Source of the DNA: Sphingobacteriales bacterium
Lineage (GTDB): Bacteria; Bacteroidota; Bacteroidia; Chitinophagales; UBA2359
Assembly (NCBI GenBank): GCA_016711285.1
Contig: JADJTG010000014.1
Span: 443,300-507,299 of the forward strand
Reading direction: 5' to 3'
Length of the DNA stretch: 64,000 bases
Shown here: positions 8,300-19,340 of the stretch, piece by piece
How positions within the stretch are numbered: the first letter of the stretch is position 1
Layout: every line of letters begins with the position of its first letter
Translations under genes and position numbers: made by a program
The notes under the pieces: generated by a model
What the model saw: the letters and a program-made list of their open reading frames with translations, nothing else
Told to the model about the DNA's origin: nothing
The model's database searches: none

Positions 8300-9454
8300 A
8301 TGAAAAATCCAGTCCCTGCTTTAATTCCTTTCAATAAGCCTTTTATTATCGGAAAAGAATTGCAATATATCCGCGAAGCGGTGCGGCGGCGGCATTTGTC
8401 GGGCGATGGTTTTTTCAGCAGACAATGTCAAAGTTTTTTTGAGCAACGCTATCATTTTCGCAAAACCCTCCTCACCCACTCTTGTACGGCAGCCTTAGAA
8501 ATGGCGGCTTTGCTCTTGGATATACAGGCAGACGATGAAATCATTATGCCGTCTTTCACGTTTGTGTCCACCGCCAACGCTTTCGTGCTGCGCGGTGCGG
8601 TCATTCGTTTTGCCGACTGTCTGCCGCACTATCCCAATATAGACCCCCAATCGGCGGAGGCATTGATTAATGAACGCACCAAAGCTATTGTAGTGGTGCA
8701 TTATGGAGGTGTGGCTTGCGATATGGAAGCTCTGCAAGCATTGGCGCAAAAATACCGGCTGTATTTGATAGAAGATGCCGCACACGCCATTGAAAGTTTT
8801 TATAAAGGAAAACCTTTGGGCGGTTTCGGGCATTTGGCAGCTTTTTCATTTCACGAAACCAAAAATATCATCGCCGGCGAAGGCGGTTTATTGGTTATCA
8901 ACGATGAGCAGTTGGTGGCACGCGCCGAAATTATCCGTGAAAAGGGAACAAACCGCGCCGCTTTTTTTCGTGGCGAAACCGACAAATATACTTGGGTGGA
9001 TATAGGTTCTTCTTATTTGCCTTCGGAGTTGATAGCGGCGTTTTTATGGGGGCAGTTGGAACATTTGGAGAGCATACAAGCTCGGCGCATCGCTCTTTGG
9101 AACAATTATGCAACAGCTTTGGAAGATTTGCGCCGCAAAGGGGTACAATTTGCCGAAGCAGCCACACCGCCCGCTACACTCAACGGGCATCTGTTTTATA
9201 TGCTGTGCAATGATGTGCAGGAAAGGCAATCCCTTATTCAATATTTGAAAACACAGCAGATACACGCCGTTTTTCATTACCAATCGCTGCACAGCTCACC
9301 CTATTATTTACAACAAAAAAGCAGCAACACTCCTACCTATTTACCTTACAGCGATATGTTTTCGGAGCGTTTGTTGCGCTTGCCGCTTTTTTATGGATTA
9401 AAAGCAAAAGAGCAAAAATGGGTAATCGCTGCCATCAAAACTTTTTACGAATAA
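8300..9454 (+). CDS. wecE: dTDP-4-amino-4,6-dideoxy-D-galactose transaminase
   Basis: 384 aa, DegT/DnrJ/EryC1 family. WecE (RffA) converts dTDP-4-keto-6-deoxy-glucose and glutamate to dTDP-Fuc4N for surface glycans. The resemblance to E. coli WecE is close over the whole length: IPFNKP, SCTAALEMAALLLDIQ, DEIIMPSFTFVSTANAFVLRGA, VVHYGGVACDME, FSFHETKN, REKGTNRAAFFRG, DKYTWVDIGSSYLPSEL, AVFHYQSLH, SERLLRLPLFYGL. PLP lysine is K188 in FHETKN, and D159 in IEDAAHA should contact the pyridine nitrogen. It follows the propeller gene and probably belongs to a glycan-modification unit. Confidence 0.93.
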   Translation: MKNPVPALIPFNKPFIIGKELQYIREAVRRRHLSGDGFFSRQCQSFFEQRYHFRKTLLTHSCTAALEMAALLLDIQADDEIIMPSFTFVSTANAFVLRGAVIRFADCLPHYPNIDPQSAEALINERTKAIVVVHYGGVACDMEALQALAQKYRLYLIEDAAHAIESFYKGKPLGGFGHLAAFSFHETKNIIAGEGGLLVINDEQLVARAEIIREKGTNRAAFFRGETDKYTWVDIGSSYLPSELIAAFLWGQLEHLESIQARRIALWNNYATALEDLRRKGVQFAEAATPPATLNGHLFYMLCNDVQERQSLIQYLKTQQIHAVFHYQSLHSSPYYLQQKSSNTPTYLPYSDMFSERLLRLPLFYGLKAKEQKWVIAAIKTFYE

Positions 9455-9532
9455 AAAGAAGTTTTTTTTGTAAAAATACCGCGCCGGTGACGTTCAAAAT
9501 CTTATTTTAATCCGATAATATTGAAAATACGC

Positions 9533-11962
9533 TTATTCCTTTAAAGAAAATTCCGCATATCGTACCGCTATTTTATTTCCGTTGGAATTGTTGTGAATGA
9601 AAGGGTCAAAATTGGAAACCGGCGGAACAAAGCAGTAATCACCCGACAAGAGGGTGTATTTTTTTCGGTTGATGTGTATCACTTCTGTTATATTCTGTTG
9701 GCGGCTATGTACATATACTCTCGCTTTCGTGAATTTTGAAGTATAGTTTCCTACAAATTTTTCCTGTACAGATAGTGTTTTTGAGGCGGTATTCCATTTT
9801 ATTTTCCATATCAGACATTCATCGTTTTTTTGATACTGATATGTTTCGCCGTCATCTTCATAATACAGCATTTCATCATCGCTGTTTTGCTCCGAATCGT
9901 ACACATGTATTTCCAAAGTGTCTTCGGGCTTTTGGGCGGTGTATTGCACCACCGACTGAAGCAACAGCATACCTCCTGCTTTTACAAAAATCGGCAAACG
10001 CTCGGCGGGTGCTTCTACAATCATTTCCTGTCCGCCTGTGTAGTAGTCATCGCTGTGCAAACTGTACCAATCGCTGCCCTGTGGCAAATACACTTTTGTA
10101 AAACGTTGGTGGCTGTCGCAGGGGCATATCAGCAAGGAATTGCCGAACATAAACTGATGTTGAAAATCGCCCTGATAAATGCGCTCATCGTGGGTATGTG
10201 TAATTGCCAAAGAGCGCATCGGCGGCAGCCCGCTTTGTGTGGCTTCGTAAAAAAGGCTGTACAAATACGGCAGCAGGCGATAGCGCAGCGCGATATAATT
10301 GCGGGCAATTTCTTCAGCTTCTTCGCCAAAACTCCAAGGCTCGGAGTCGCGGGAATTAATCATAGAGTGGCAACGGAAAAAAGGAGAAAAAGCACCGATA
10401 GAAATCCAGCGCGAAAACAATACAGGTGAGGCATCGCCGCAAAAACCGCCAATGTCCACTCCGCAGAAGCCCACCCCCGACAAGCCCAAACTATTCAGCA
10501 GGCGCACCCCCAAAAGCAGGTGCCCATCGTTGGATACATTGTCGCCTGTCCATACGGCTGCATAGCGTTGAATGCCCGCAAAACCGGCGCGGGTGAGCAC
10601 AAAAGGTCTTTTTCCTTTAAGATGTTGTACTGCTCCTTCATAAGTGGCGCGCGCCATTTGCATACCATAAATATTCCGCGCTTGCTTGTGCGTAGCACCT
10701 TCACCTTCATAATCAAATTCCAGCAAATCGGGTGTGCATTGCCCCCACGAAGCGGGTTCGTTCATATCATTCCAAAAGCTATCCAAGCCTTGTTGCACCA
10801 AATTGCCCACGCGCTTGCCCCACCAACGGCGCGTGTCGGGTTTGGTAAAATCGGGAAAATAGCACACACCGGGCCACACACTCGCCGAATAATTGCTTTG
10901 GTCGGGGTATTTAATAAACACATCTTCCTGCAAGCCGCTTTCGTAAGGCTCATAGCCTTCTTCTGTTTTTATGCCCGGGTCTAAAATGAGTGTCAGATGA
11001 AAACCTTGTTTTCGCAAAGCAGCTATCATTTTTTTGGGCTGCGGAAAATATTGCTGATGCCAGGTGAATACTTTGTAAGCGTCCATATAATGAATATCGC
11101 AATACAACACATCGGCAGGAATTTGCTTATCGCGGAATGTTTGTGCCAGTGTGAGCACTTCTGTGTCGGGATAATAGCTGTAACGACATTGCTGAAAACC
11201 CAAAGCCCAAAGCGGCGGCAAAGGCAAAGTTCCGGTAAGTTGGGAGTAAGCACGCAAAATGCCCGCTACATCATTATCGTGCAGAAAATAGTAATCTACT
11301 TCATCATCTTGCACCGCAAAATAGGCGAAGCGGTGATTAGATGCTCCAAAATTAAAAACGGAACGCTGAGACTTATCAACAAAAATGCCGTATTGCGTGC
11401 CTTGATGCACACCGATATAAAAAGGAATAGAGACATACAAAGGGTCGGCGTGTTCGGGGTAGGCGAAATAGTCGGTGTTCCAGTGTGTGTAGGCAGAGCC
11501 GCGCCGATCCAGATTTCCTGTTTTTTCGCCCAATCCGATAAAACGCTCCTCCGGTTGGAGGGTTTTGTAAACGGTGGCTTCGTTGCCTATCCACGACACC
11601 CCGAAAGCGGGGTCATCGGCGTTGAGCAGCGTACCTACCGCATTATAAAAGGTGCAGCGCAGGGCTTCTTTTTGCAGGTGCAATTGCAGTAGTGCAGTGC
11701 TGATGATATAGTGTGTGGCGGTTTCGCGGAGCTGCCAGATGGTGTGTTGTTGCGGCTGCCCTGCAACGGCATACGAAAAAGCGGCGGCAGGAGGCTCTTG
11801 CCGGCGATATTGTAAGCGAATACAGGCATCGCTGTAAATGGTGATTTCAAAATATACGCCATTGTCGGTGCTGCCACTCACACCCTGCGGCTGCTTGTGA
11901 AAAGCAATAATTGCTCCGGCTGCTTCATTGGAGGAAAAACGTTTTTTGTTGAAAGATTTCAT
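9533..11962 (-). CDS. GH31 family alpha-glucosidase
   Basis: 809 aa, full GH31 length, without an obvious signal peptide, so probably cytoplasmic. It would release alpha-linked glucose (maltose-type or related substrates). Seen: an N-terminal beta-sandwich with RFIGLGEKTGNLDRRG (about 140-155), PLPPLWALGFQQCRYSYYP at the barrel start, the nucleophile D399 in SFWNDMNEPASWG, the acid/base D474 in VWTGDNVSN, and FFRCHSMINSRDSEPWSFGEE. The C-terminal region has the usual glycosidase-associated beta domains (YYEDDGETYQY). Convergent with wecE, 78 bp apart; no clear terminator seen between them. Confidence 0.95.
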   Translation of the reverse strand: MKSFNKKRFSSNEAAGAIIAFHKQPQGVSGSTDNGVYFEITIYSDACIRLQYRRQEPPAAAFSYAVAGQPQQHTIWQLRETATHYIISTALLQLHLQKEALRCTFYNAVGTLLNADDPAFGVSWIGNEATVYKTLQPEERFIGLGEKTGNLDRRGSAYTHWNTDYFAYPEHADPLYVSIPFYIGVHQGTQYGIFVDKSQRSVFNFGASNHRFAYFAVQDDEVDYYFLHDNDVAGILRAYSQLTGTLPLPPLWALGFQQCRYSYYPDTEVLTLAQTFRDKQIPADVLYCDIHYMDAYKVFTWHQQYFPQPKKMIAALRKQGFHLTLILDPGIKTEEGYEPYESGLQEDVFIKYPDQSNYSASVWPGVCYFPDFTKPDTRRWWGKRVGNLVQQGLDSFWNDMNEPASWGQCTPDLLEFDYEGEGATHKQARNIYGMQMARATYEGAVQHLKGKRPFVLTRAGFAGIQRYAAVWTGDNVSNDGHLLLGVRLLNSLGLSGVGFCGVDIGGFCGDASPVLFSRWISIGAFSPFFRCHSMINSRDSEPWSFGEEAEEIARNYIALRYRLLPYLYSLFYEATQSGLPPMRSLAITHTHDERIYQGDFQHQFMFGNSLLICPCDSHQRFTKVYLPQGSDWYSLHSDDYYTGGQEMIVEAPAERLPIFVKAGGMLLLQSVVQYTAQKPEDTLEIHVYDSEQNSDDEMLYYEDDGETYQYQKNDECLIWKIKWNTASKTLSVQEKFVGNYTSKFTKARVYVHSRQQNITEVIHINRKKYTLLSGDYCFVPPVSNFDPFIHNNSNGNKIAVRYAEFSLKE

Positions 11963-12112
11963 TTTTATTGCAAACTAAAAAGAACAGAAAAAAACGATCT
12001 TTTATTACGGCAACAAAAAAACAAAATCTTTGTGGCTTTGCCAAAAGTGTACTGAAAAATAGTAAAACTTATATGTGTTGTACACTAAAAATCTGATAAA
12101 CAGGAGGTTTTA

Positions 12113-12214
12113 TACTGAAATCAGATAAAATATATGTACATTTTGGGTATGAGAATCTTAATATACCTACTCGTATAATAAACATACATTAATAAATTAT
12201 TTTAGTTATGAGCG
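12113..12214. repeat. left copy of an imperfect ~100-bp direct repeat flanking the palindrome cluster
   Basis: Begins TACTGAAATCAGATAAAATA and ends AATAAATTATTTTAGTTATGA. The right copy at 12556-12655 has the same two ends with a diverged middle. The pair brackets the palindromic cluster like the arms of a duplicated or mobile unit. Confidence 0.6.
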
Positions 12215-12228
12215 TCTTTTTAGGTTCG

Positions 12229-12507
12229 CCTACCTTTTTAGTAGGTGATGCTTTGCCGAAGGTGGGTACACCTACCTTTTTGGTAGGTACTACCTTGCTC
12301 GGAGGTAGGAGAACCTACCTTTTTAGTAGGTGATGCTTTGCCGGAGGTAGGTACACCTACCTTTTTGGTAGGTGCTACCTTGCTCAGAGGTAGGAGAACC
12401 TACCTTTTTAGTAGGTTCTCCTACCTTTTTGGTAGGTGCTACCTTGCTCGCAGGTAGGTGTTCTTACCTTTTTGGTAGGTGCTGCTTTGCCAGAGATAGG
12501 TGCTCTT
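12229..12507. repeat. cluster of seven CCTACC-N5-GGTAGG palindromes with 42/43-bp (2 x 21) spacing
   Basis: CCTACCTTTTTGGTAGG or the A variant starts at 12229, 12271, 12314, 12356, 12399 and 12420, with a decayed seventh copy near 12463. Spacings are 42, 43, 42, 43, 21 and 43, so the base period is about 21. Between palindromes lie alternating linkers containing GATGCTTTGCC or CTACCTTGCTC. Each can form a 6-bp hairpin with a 5-nt loop. It is intergenic, between the GH31 gene and the giant adhesin. No spacers, so not CRISPR. Confidence 0.85.
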
Positions 12508-12555
12508 AGATTTTTCGTTTTTTTGTGAAAAAAATTTCGTACATAATAAAATCAA

Positions 12556-12655
12556 TACTAAAATCAGACAAAATGTATGTGTTTTTTTGGTGTGCTAACC
12601 TCAGTGCATATCCCTTATAATGAATATGCAGCAAATAAATTATTTTAGTATGATT
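12556..12655. repeat. right copy of the ~100-bp direct repeat
   Basis: Begins TACTAAAATCAGACAAAATG and ends AATAAATTATTTTAGTATGA, matching the left copy at 12113-12214. Confidence 0.6.
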
Positions 12656-12722
12656 GCTCCAATTTTTGGAGACCGATATTATACCTACCTGAAAACAATT
12701 ACTGTTTTTAGTCAAGTGCAAT

Positions 12723-12753
12723 AAAAAAAGGGCTGCAATTGCAGCCCTTTTTT
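12723..12753. terminator. bidirectional intrinsic terminator
   Basis: AAAGGGCTGC-AATT-GCAGCCCTTT stem flanked by an A run and a T run, so it can act on both strands. It sits 36 nt past the stop of the leftward DUF11 adhesin. Confidence 0.9.
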
Positions 12754-12788
12754 ACACAAACACGTTATATAAAAAAACTTATCGTTTT

Positions 12789-15700
12789 TTAATTATTCCA
12801 AGTTCCGCTATTGGCATTGCAAATTATCAACACAGGGTCAATAGTGGGGTCGCCATTAGGACCTGGAGGGTTGGTAGGGTCAGTTGGGTCGTCAGTAGGT
12901 ACATCATCATGGTTATCTGCACTAAAAATACCCTGATTCACAATTTCGTTAGAAGGATTTGTAAACGGAATATTTACAGTAACCTGAAAAGCAATCGTAA
13001 CACTCGCTCCTGCTGCCACATCGCCCAAAGTAGCCGCCGGACCAGTAGCATTGTTGTCAATAGTTCCTTGTGTAGTAGTGGAGCTATTGGCTACATACGT
13101 TGTTCCGGTTGGAATAGCATCTGCAAAAGTGACATTCAGCGCAGCAATACTACTGCTATTCGTCAGTACAATGGTATAAGTTACGGTTTCGCCCGGATTC
13201 AAGTCACCGTCACCATTGGCATCAATAAAAGTAGAAATTTTGGTAGCCGTCATTACTGGTGCAGGAATAGGTGTATTCGTAGCATCGTCGCCGTTCGGGT
13301 CGCTCGGTGTGCCTGTTTCGTTTACATCAGCAGGATTGCTCGAATCCGACAAATCATCTACTACCGTATTGTCAGGGGCTGTTCCTTCTACCATTGCTTG
13401 GTTATCTACAAATGTAGCATCTATATCCGCTTGCGTAATGGCATAAGTCGCGGTATATGTGGCACTTTCGCCCACCAATAAAGTACCCGCAACACTACCC
13501 ATTGTAGATGACGTGAACGCAGGGGTTGGCAAAGTGCCTGTGCCTGTAAAACTCGCCGCCTGTTCTGTCAATGTTACACTTGTCAATGTCACGTTGCCCG
13601 TATTCGTTGCTGTATAGGTATAAGTAATAATATCACCTACATTAGGTGCATTATCCGCTCCCAAATCTAATGAACTGCCTTTTACCAATGATATGGCTGG
13701 TGCAGGAATAGGTGTATTGGTAGCATCGTCGCCGTTCGGGTCACTCGGTGTGCCTGTTTCGTTTACATCGGCAGGGTTGCTCGAATCCGACAAATCATTT
13801 ACAACCGTATTGTCAGGGGCTGTTCCTTCTACCATTGCTTGGTTATCTACAAATGTAGCATCTATATCCGCTTGCGTGATGGCATAAGTGGCGGTATAAG
13901 TGGCACTTTCGCCCACCAATAAAGTACCCGCAACACTACCCATTGTAGATGACGTGAACGCAGGGGTTGGCAAAGTGCCTGTGCCTGTAAAACTCGCCAA
14001 CTGTTCTGTCAATGTTACACTTGTCAATGTCACATTGCCCGTATTTGTGGCAGTATAAGTATAAGTGATAATATCGCCTACTGTTGCCAAATTATCTGCT
14101 CCTAAATCTAATGAACTGCCTTTTACCAATGATATGGCTGGTGCAGAAATAGGCGTATTGGTAGGGTCATCGCCGTTCGGGTCATTCGGTGTGCCTGTTT
14201 CGTTTACATCAGCAGGATTGCTAGAATCCGACAAATCATTTACAACCGTATTATCAGGGGCTGTTCCTTCTACCATCGCTTGGTTATCTACAAATGTAGC
14301 ATCTATATCCGCTTGCGTGATGGCATAAGTGCGGTATAAGTGGCACTTTCGCCCACCAATAAGTACCCGCAACACTACCCATTGTAGATGACGAACGCAG
14401 GGTTGGTAAGCTGCCTGGCCTGAAACTGCCGCCTGTTCTGTCAATGTTACACTTGTCAATGTCACTTGCCCGTATTTGTGGCAGTATAGGTATAAGTGAT
14501 AATATCACCCACTGTTGCCAAATTATCCGCTCCCAAATCTAATGAACTGCCTTTTACCAATGATATGGCAGGTGCCGGAATAGGTGTATTGGTAGGGTCA
14601 TCGCCGTTCGGGTCGCTCGGTGTGCCTGTTTCGTTTGCATCGGCAGGATTGCTAGAATCCGACAAATCATCAACGACTACGCTGGCAGGAGATGTTCCTT
14701 CTACCATCGCTTGGTTATTTACAAATGTAGCATCTATATCTGCTTGAGTAATGGCATAAGTCGCGGTATAAGTGGCACTTTCGCCCACCAATAAAGTACC
14801 CGCAATACTACCCATTGTAGATGACGTGAACGCAGGGGTTGGTAAGCTGCCTGGCCTGTAAACTCGCCCCTGTTCTGTCAATGTTCACTTGTCAATGTCA
14901 CTTGCCTGTATTTGTGGCAGTATAGGTATAAGTGATAATATCGCCCACTGTTGCCAAATTATCCACTCCTAAATCTAATGAACTGCCTTTTACCAATGAT
15001 ATGGCTGGTGCAGAAATAGGCGTATTGGTAGGGTCATCGCCGTTCGGGTCACTCGGTGTGCCTGTTTCGTTTGCATCAGCAGGATTGCTCGAATCCGACA
15101 AATCATCTACTACCGTATTGTCAGGGGCTGTTCCTTGTACCATTGCTTGGTTATCTACAAATGTAGCATCTATATCCGCTTGCGTGATGGCATAAGTCGC
15201 GGTATATGTGGCACTTTCGCCCACCAATAAAGTACCCGCAACACTACCCATTGTAGATGACGTGAACGCAGGTGTTGGTAAGCTGCCTGTGCCTGTAAAA
15301 CTCGCCGCCTGTTCTGTCAATGTTACACTTGTCAATGTCACATTGCCTGTATTTGTGGCAGTATAGGTATAAGTGATAATATCACCCACTGTTGCCAAAT
15401 TATCCGCTCCCAAATCTAATGAACTGCCTTTTACCAATGATATGGCAGGTGCAGGAATAGGTGTATTCGTAGCATCATCGCCGTTCGGGTCGCTCGGTGT
15501 GCCTGTTTCGTTTGCATCGGCAGGATTGCTAGAATCCGACAAATCATCAACGACTACGCTGGCAGGAGATGTTCCTTGTACCATCGCTTGGTTATCTACA
15601 AATGTAGCATCTATATCTGCTTGAGTAATGGCATAAGTCGCGGTATAAGTGGCACTTTCGCCCACTAATAAAGTACCCGCAACACTACCCATTGTAGATG

Positions 15701-18700
15701 ACGTGAACGCAGGGGTTGGTAAGCTGCCTGTGCCTGTAAAACTCGCCGCCTGTTCTGTCAATGTTACACTTGTCAATGTCACATTGCCCGTATTTGTAGC
15801 AGTATAAGTATAAGTGATAATATCACCCACTGTTGCCAAATTATCTGCTCCTAAATCTAATGAACTGCCTTTTACCAAGCTAATCAAAGGAACTTCCAAT
15901 AAGGCATCGTCCACATCATCTTCACCGGCAGGATCACCTGCTGTGGTATTTTGTGTGCCGTCAGCATCTGCCGAGCCGATAGCTCCCGAAGTAGCCGTAT
16001 TATTATTCGGTGTAGAGTCGGGGTCTGTTTGGTCAGAAGCGATTACTTCTGCAATATTCCCATAGCTTACTCCTGCGCTCGGAGCCGCTACCTCAGCATC
16101 AAAAGTTAATACAGTATTATTACCATTAGCAATACTCAAACCACTCCAAGTAATGGTGCTGCCTGATAAAACTCCTGCACCGGAAATATTCGTAATATTG
16201 GTATAGCCGTTGGGTACTACATCTTCTACCGAAACACCCGTAGCGTCACTTGTTCCGCCATTAAAAACGGTAATGGTAAAAGTAACAACATCACCCGGAG
16301 CGGCAGAGGCGGTACTTACTGTTTTTACTAACTGCAAGTCAGCATTAACGGCAATAATTATTCTTGCATCATCGGCATCGTCCTCATCTTGTGCATCGGC
16401 AGTATCATTCGCATTGCCGGCAGCCGCACCTATATTACCGTCACTGTCGGTATCAGCGACATTATTTGGAGTAGAGTCGGGGTCAAACTGGTCGGCATCT
16501 GTTACAGCAGCGATATTAACATAATCACCACTGGCTTGTGCATCTGCATCAAAAGTTAAATTGAGCGTTGCACCATTGGCAATAGATAAATTTGACCAAT
16601 CAATAGTAGAGCCTGTTAAAACACCGCCATTTGAAATAGCAGTTATATTGGAATAACCCGTAGGCACTACATCTTGAATATCTACATTGGTAGCATCACT
16701 AGGACCGTTGTTGGTAAGGGCTATGGTAAAAGTGATGGTAGAGCCGGCACTTACAGAGGTAGCCGATACTGATTTTACCAATGACAAATCGGATTGTAAA
16801 GGGGCAACTAAAGCATCGTCCACATCATCTTCACCCGTAGCATCACCGGGGGTGGTATCTTGTGTGCCATCTGCCTCAACAGAGCCGATAGCCCCCGAAG
16901 TAGCTGTATTGTTATTCGGTGTAGAGTCGGGATCTGTACTGTCAGAGGCGATTACTTCTGCTATATTCACATAGCTTACCCCTGCACCCGAGTCACTACC
17001 TCAGCATCAAAAGTTAATACAGCACTATTGCCATTAACAATGCTCAAACCACTCCAAGTAATGGTGCTGCCTGATAAAACTCCTGCACCGGAAATATTCG
17101 TAATATTGGTATAGCCGTTGGGTAATACATCTTCTACTGAAATGCCTGTGGCATCAGCAGTGCCGCCATTGCTGACGGTAATGGTAAAGGTTACTACATC
17201 GCCCACATTGGGTGTAGCATTGCTCACTGTTTTTACGAGTTGGAGGTCGCAACTCGGACAAGCCGCGCCTACCGTAAAACCAATAATAGGGTCTGTTCCA
17301 TTCGCTGTTGGTACATCTTGATAGAAAATGGTATATTCTCCTGCCAGTCCGGTTGGAATTGTTGCCGTAGTACCCGTAGCTCCTGAAATAGCCGTTACAG
17401 TTGTTCCTTGCTGGTAATACCATTGACCGGTAGAAGTAGAAGTCAGAATACCGCCTTCACCCGTACAACCGGTGGTAATAGTAGCACCTACACCAGGTCC
17501 AGTAGCCGGAGTACAATCAGCACTACAGCTTGCTAAAGTTGTACCCGAATAATTAAAAGTAGCGGTGGTATTCGTTGAAGCACCTGCTCCGGTAGTGACA
17601 ACTGTACTACTAACATAAGTACCTGTATTGGCTGTTCCGCTGTTTTCAAAAATATTGCTTGTAAAGGTCACAGTAGCATCTGCTTCTATGCTAGCTGCAT
17701 TGTTCCTAAAAATACAATTATCTACTGTTCCACTTGGCGAACCAGCTGTTGCCTTTATGTAGGCATTAGAAGAGTTAGTATTTGAATCAAAAATTGCATC
17801 ATCAATATCAAAAGTAGGATTACCACTACCAGCATCGAAAATCAATATGGCACTTCCTTCATTTCCTGAAATACTTAAATCGCTATTTCCAACGAATTTT
17901 GTACCTACTATATCTAAATGTGAACCACCCCAAACATCAAAATATATACCTGCACCAGGACATGAACCAGAGCCATTTCCAGATACGGATCCACCAATAA
18001 TATTGGTTGTTATTCCTCTTGTAATCTCCGAAGTATGTATCCAAATACCAGCACCTGTACAACCCAATGTAGGACCTCCATTACAATCAATAATTGCATC
18101 CGTTATGTTTACTGTAAATCCTGTATTGGGTGTATTAGAATCATCACTATTTATTTCCAATCCTCCTGTAGCATTGTTGCCGATACTACCTCCTGTCCAA
18201 TTCACGGCTCCTTCAAACAATACTGCATAGTTACCAGAGGTAGAGCCGGACACATTTACATTTAGAAACTCCACAGGCACTCCTAGTTTAGGATCTACTG
18301 AAATAGTAGTAGCAAATCCTCCCGTCCTGTTAAAACTACATAAATTCACATTTTGTAATTTCATCGTTTTTCCGACACCAGAAAATTGAAATGCTCCTAC
18401 TCCATCGCCATTATTTACAATCGTATTGCCTCCTCCGTCTATCGTAACAGATTTCGTTACAATCAAAACATCTGAAGGAAATTTAATAATGTCCTCATCA
18501 TACGTCACACCTCCGGTGGTGGGCAATACTTGGATAATATCACCGTCAACCGCAGCAGCATAAGCTAATGCAATGGTTGTATAAGTAGCTCCGGTAGCTG
18601 CCGGACCCACCGTTAAAGTAGCCGCCTTTAAGCCTCCCGAACAGAATAGCAAAAAGAAAGCTATTATGCTCGTGATAAAGCGAATTTGTAATGTTTTTTC

Positions 18701-18706
18701 TTTCAT
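12789..18706 (-). CDS. giant secreted beta-helix/DUF11-repeat adhesin, with frameshifts
   Basis: One gene of about 1970 codons, split in this consensus near 14465, 14890 and 16973. It begins with signal peptide MKEKTLQIRFITSIIAFFLL...GLKA. A right-handed parallel beta-helix region (about 30-370) and a short cysteine-containing Ig-like region follow. Then come three DUF11 domains of the type LVKTVSNATPNVGDVVTFTI and six nearly identical 147-aa DUF11 units beginning SLVKGSSLDLGADN. A last domain (ATKISTFIDANGDGDLNPGE) ends at CNANSGTWNN. DUF11 proteins are long cell-surface stalks or adhesins. No type IX sorting domain is seen at the C-terminus, so the anchor is unclear. The lesions are small deletions clustered in two repeat units, which points to repeat-consensus error more than decay. 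A terminator follows. Confidence 0.85.
13250..15880 (-). repeat. six tandem 441-bp coding repeats within the DUF11 adhesin
   Basis: The segment encoding SLVKGSSLDLGADN recurs with ends near 13680, 14121, 14555, 14990, 15431 and 15868. That is 441 bp (147 codons) per unit except where deletions shorten two of them. Units are nearly identical and differ by short swapped blocks, such as ATNTPIPAPA against PTNTPISAPA and TSPASVVVDD against TAPDNTVVDD, a sign of recombination between units. Confidence 0.9.
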
Positions 18707-19340
18707 ATCAAAAAATAAATTTGTTTTAATTTTTTAGAAAAATAATGATGGCTTACATCTTTTTTGTTTGAAATTTAGTAGGGTTTGACAATGAAGCATA
18801 ATAAGCGACGAATAAAATGTTTCTTATCATAGTCTTAAAATTGTTGTTATAAAAGAAGTTTCTTTTAGCATATAAATTAAGTTTTTAGGAAGTTTTTATA
18901 TGAAATAATTAATGATTTAAAAATAGATTTTATATTTAAAATTAAATATCTTGCCCCTATGCAAAAAATTGATTTTATCGGATAATTGCCCGTTGCTGTG
19001 TAGGGTTTCATTTATCAGTACAAAATGTTTATATCAAAATATTTTCACCCGAATTTTAATATAAAAAGCGGTATTTTTAATGCTATCAAAATGTTTCATC
19101 ATCTTATCCGCACAGTATATTAGGAGTCGGTAGCGAAACTACTTATTTTTTTATTTGTGCTATTAAAATATTAAACATAAAGTCTGAATAAAAAACATTT
19201 TATACTTTTTTATAAATCATTGATTAACAATATCTTAAACAATATGTTTATTTTATTAAAATACGACATTTTTGCAAAAAAACAAAGAAAAACCCCTCTT
19301 AATACTGAAACATTTCAAGCAAACTCATTTATTTTGAACT
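18707..19340. other. AT-rich divergent intergenic region, 634 bp
   Basis: No gene or RNA recognised. It carries the divergent promoters of the DUF11 adhesin (left) and the all-helical protein at 19341 (right). Very AT-rich, with no repeats of note. Confidence 0.45.

Noticed and set aside
12229..12507. CRISPR array
   Set aside because: Repeats are contiguous palindromic units with short repeating linkers; no unique spacers and no cas genes. The two 21-bp arrays fail for the same reason.
12506..12721. 71-codon minus-strand frame with no family
   Set aside because: It lies over the direct repeat and AT-rich intergenic sequence, has no start context and no homology-like motif.
12909..16974. Plus-strand frames of 60-190 codons over the adhesin
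   Set aside because: Antisense shadows that recur in each 441-bp unit. The minus strand has the signal peptide and DUF11 domains.
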